From positions 1-64,000 of the forward strand of contig JBCCCR010000034.1 in assembly GCA_039033415.1 (NCBI GenBank): a stretch of DNA of 64,000 nucleotides, in the 5' to 3' direction. Source of the stretch: Pseudomonadota bacterium. GTDB lineage: Bacteria; Pseudomonadota; Gammaproteobacteria; Xanthomonadales; SZUA-38. Each line of letters begins with the position of its first letter. The stretch's first letter is position 1. The notes beneath the pieces were generated by a model. It saw nothing but the letters and a program-made list of their open reading frames with translations, did not search any database and was not told where the DNA came from. This document shows, piece by piece, positions 61,950 through 64,000 of the stretch. The position numbers were made by a program, and so were the translations under genes.

Positions 61950-62767
61950 AACCGGCGGGTGAACGCAGTGATAAAAAACAGCTGCGTTTCGTCCTGGACC
62001 ACCGGGCTGTCGGCCGGATCACTCAGCAGTCGCCCGCCTCTGAGCAGACCCGTCCAGCGCCAGTTTTTGGAGACCGGCAGGCTGACTAGTCCCTGAAGAG
62101 CGACGCTCTCCAGCCCGGAACTTGCGCCATAGGCCGACAGTCCGGAGGTCAGGCTTTCCGCTACGCTCACGCTGTACAGGGCGCTGTTGTAGGTGCCGTC
62201 ACCGAGCCGCAATGTCGGCCCGAAGCTCCAAAACCCGCCGCGTCCGAAGCGGCCCCGTCTAGCCGCCGACAGATCCGCATAAAACCCCTCGTGACCGCTG
62301 GCCACCGCCTGAGAGAACGACGCCTGAAGACTCCAGGGGCCGGCGCCGTAGCGCACATACGCCCGGGCTTCGAGCGCGGGGCCAAAATCTTCCAGGCCGG
62401 GCAAATCTTCGTCGTCTCGATTGGCAAAACCTGGCGCCAGCGCGACCCCGATATCCAGGGAACGACGGCCGTCGTCACTGCGCTGCCGCACCAGCCACGC
62501 GCCGATACCCTGGGGCACATTGACGAAATACTTTTCGCCGACGCTGTCGACGTAGCGAAGGTCGATATAGGGCACCGGCAGGACGCGGTAGTCGTCGGAC
62601 CCCTGAAACTCCGGATTGACGATCACACCCAGACCATAATCAGCCCGCCAGCCGGCCTGAGCCTGGGGAGGTGCCTCAAGCTGCAGCTCAGCCTGGGCAA
62701 ATGCCTTCGCCCCCGCCATCAGCAGCACAATCGAACCTAAGGCCAAAAATCTATGCGGCGTCTTCAT
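61946..62767 (-). CDS. MipA/OmpV-family outer-membrane protein
   Basis: A 273 aa protein with signal peptide. ATG 62767 is supported by a GGAAGG box 6 bases upstream; a preceding ATG overlaps that box. The mature part begins GWRADYGLGVIVNPEFQGSDDYRVLPVPYIDLRY in parts, the MipA/OmpV opening, and ends LLSDPADSPVVQDETQLFFITAFTRRF in part, with a C-terminal Phe typical of outer-membrane barrels. MipA proteins scaffold murein enzymes and OmpV-like ones occur near other membrane functions. Its stop overlaps the stop of the AraC gene by 4 bases. Confidence 0.88.
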   Translation of the reverse strand: MKTPHRFLALGSIVLLMAGAKAFAQAELQLEAPPQAQAGWRADYGLGVIVNPEFQGSDDYRVLPVPYIDLRYVDSVGEKYFVNVPQGIGAWLVRQRSDDGRRSLDIGVALAPGFANRDDEDLPGLEDFGPALEARAYVRYGAGPWSLQASFSQAVASGHEGFYADLSAARRGRFGRGGFWSFGPTLRLGDGTYNSALYSVSVAESLTSGLSAYGASSGLESVALQGLVSLPVSKNWRWTGLLRGGRLLSDPADSPVVQDETQLFFITAFTRRF

Positions 62768-62883
62768 CAACATCCTTCCGTTGGTGAGGGATCCAAAGGT
62801 TGCCGCTGACCCTGCCAAAAACCTGTGAAGGTGAGCTGCAAATACTGCGCTTCACGAACGGAAAAAAACTGCGCTCCCGACAA

Positions 62884-62914
62884 GGTTTTTCTGGCCAAAA
62901 GGCCTTGAAAAACC
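62884..62914. promoter_or_regulatory. Nested inverted repeat
   Basis: GGTTTTTC (62884-62891) pairs exactly with GAAAAACC (62907-62914), and within it GGCC pairs with GGCC around an AAAA loop (62893-62904). It lies in a 246-base gap between MipA and a small secreted protein. It could be a terminator-like or regulatory stem. Confidence 0.4.
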
Positions 62915-63013
62915 GACTGGCGAGCTCCCACATTAGATTGCCGAATAAACGATGGCTTTGTGCGCGCCGGGGAACTTGTGACAAGCCCTGCGCGGCGGCT
63001 CGAGAAAAGAACA

Positions 63014-63403
63014 ATGATGATACAGAAAACGACCGTAGCGACCGCGCTGCTTGTCGCCCTGAGTACGCCCGTTGCGTTCGCGCAGGATCCGGCTGCTCCG
63101 GCCGAATCCCCTCGGACATCGCAGGAGGCTGCAAAGCCTCGAACCACGGCTGAAATCCCTCAGCGTCTTGTCGTCGCCGAGGCTGACCAAACGCTGGTCG
63201 TGATCGACGACCGGTCAGGAACGCTCGGGCGAATAGAGCCACCCACCCGTCTGGGTGAACCGAACGCCCTTCAGGCGGTGGATCCGACCAAGGTTGGCGT
63301 GACGCAATTTGTGCGCTTTGAAGACGCAGATGATCGTCCACGCCCCTCTCGAGACGGATCGAGCGCCACCAGCTCTGCGGCGTCCAACCGCCCGAGAAAC
63401 TAG
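63014..63403 (+). CDS. Small secreted protein, hypothetical
   Basis: A 129 aa protein with a signal peptide (TTVATALLVALSTPVAFA). The mature part is rich in Pro, Ala and Arg (PAAPAESPRTSQEAA) with a VVIDDRSGTLGRIEPP core and an acidic/basic tail. No family is recognised. Either of two adjacent ATG codons (63014, 63017) could start it; no strong ribosome site is seen. Confidence 0.5.
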   Translation: MMIQKTTVATALLVALSTPVAFAQDPAAPAESPRTSQEAAKPRTTAEIPQRLVVAEADQTLVVIDDRSGTLGRIEPPTRLGEPNALQAVDPTKVGVTQFVRFEDADDRPRPSRDGSSATSSAASNRPRN

Positions 63404-63446
63404 CGGCTGCGGTGCCGGGCGACCATGCCCGGCGGACCTCCGTCGA

Positions 63447-64000
63447 CTAGCCCAGCCAGAGCCGCTCCTCGCGGCCGGATTCTCCTGTGGTCGCGCCGCT
63501 GGCCCGACGCTCAATTCTGGCGGCAAGCTGGCTGAAGAACACGTTTTTTCTAGCGCTGGCCGCCTCGGCGGCTTTGATACTGGCGCGAGCCTCATCCAGC
63601 CGCCCCAACAGGAGCAGCGCGTAGCTTCTTGAGGCCATGACGTGCGGATTGTCCGGAAACCCTTCAGCCGCGGTCCTCAGCACCTCCAGAGCCTCCCGCG
63701 GCTCTTGGTTATCGGTCAGGCAGTAAGCCAGCGCCCAGGCCTGGTAGGCGCCGGGTTCGAGCTCCAGCGATCGCCTGGCGTGCTCGACGGCTTGCGGGTA
63801 GTCGCCCAGCTCGTGATAAAACAGCGCGATATTGGCTTCGGTGTACGACTCGTTGTTGCGACCCTCGTCTAGCGAAATCTCTCGATAGCGGTCCACGAGG
63901 CTGCCCACATCTTCAACCTGTCCGGCCGCAGCCTGAGCCATCGCCATCCGAAAGAACGTCGACCGCCAGGTGGTGGTGTTGTCACGGCCGGCCTCCGCCG
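63447..64000 (-). CDS. TPR protein, cut by window edge
   Basis: The frame stays open from 63447 to the right edge (64000), so the true start lies outside. Visible residues have TPR-like helices: ALFYHELGDYPQAVEHARRSLELEPGAYQAWALAYCL in parts, ALEVLRTAAEGFPDNPHVMASRSYALLLLGRLDEARASIKAAE in parts. It appears to be the C-terminal part of a longer protein. Function unknown. Confidence 0.7.
   Translation of the reverse strand, partial: AEAGRDNTTTWRSTFFRMAMAQAAAGQVEDVGSLVDRYREISLDEGRNNESYTEANIALFYHELGDYPQAVEHARRSLELEPGAYQAWALAYCLTDNQEPREALEVLRTAAEGFPDNPHVMASRSYALLLLGRLDEARASIKAAEAASARKNVFFSQLAARIERRASGATTGESGREERLWLG

Noticed and set aside
1-64000. rRNA, tRNA or riboswitch genes
   Set aside because: Reading the gaps by eye showed no tRNA-like cloverleaf, rRNA segment or known riboswitch core; a covariance search could still find one.

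Overview
The window is about 64 kb of GC-rich, densely coded chromosome. It looks gammaproteobacterial: serC-serA pair, TonB receptor, MipA/OmpV porin-like protein, many lipoproteins and Sec-secreted proteins. Two secreted proteins carry an 'F-x-DGFE' motif that I associate, with low certainty, with Wenzhouxiangella/Xanthomonadales-like bacteria. Gene content (AlkB, acyl-CoA enzymes, CoA transferase, orphan TRAP binding protein, PQQ dehydrogenase) suggests an aerobic heterotroph using lipids, alkanes and other organics. I see no rRNA, tRNA, CRISPR array, prophage or intact insertion sequence.

Layout. 0.2-3.5 kb: a CaiB-type CoA transferase divergent from an HMG-CoA-lyase-like enzyme and an AhpD-like protein, then a TerB-like gene. 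3.5-11 kb: a very tight eight-gene operon read leftward (membrane protein, unknown beta-rich protein, nitrilase-fold protein, VOC protein, double alpha/beta hydrolase, TRAP-type binding lipoprotein, second VOC protein, GST), headed by a clean inverted repeat at 11034-11059. Several of its enzymes have non-canonical residues at the expected catalytic positions, which makes it the best candidate here for an undescribed pathway. 11-18 kb: a His-rich metal-transporter-like gene, a DUF5694 protein, a further HTG-type hydrolase, a Calx-beta-like repeat protein and a DUF3604 lipoprotein. 18-25.7 kb: serC-serA, an MFS/GPH symporter, pirin, DUF1838, a small secreted protein, an acyl-CoA thioesterase and a DUF3667 membrane protein. 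25.8-41.8 kb: a tricorn-type protease divergent from a secreted RidA protein, an alpha/beta hydrolase, secreted proteins of unknown role, cardiolipin synthase, PAP2 phosphatase, a 5'-nucleotidase-like lipoprotein and an MFS exporter. 41.9-50.2 kb: a sulfite-oxidase-like protein divergent from TetR over a perfect palindrome, Lrp divergent from ornithine cyclodeaminase, a DmdC-like acyl-CoA dehydrogenase, a TIR-TM-TPR protein and an SDR with a signal peptide. 50.3-59.6 kb: a PQQ dehydrogenase with a haem c domain, then a leftward cell-envelope cluster (TPR, DUF4331, small secreted protein, TonB receptor, small secreted protein) divergent from an ECF sigma / ChrR-like cupin anti-sigma pair. 59.6-64 kb: alkB divergent from an AraC regulator with two direct repeats 21 bp apart between them, then MipA/OmpV, a small secreted protein and a TPR gene cut by the window edge.

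How the parts fit together. At least five divergent pairs have visible candidate operators (CaiB/HMGL, 11 kb, SuOx-like/TetR, Lrp/OCD, alkB/AraC), so much of the region looks like separately regulated catabolic modules. Families were assigned by reading motifs and no database search was run. Starts were moved to internal codons where a ribosome binding site or signal peptide argued for it.
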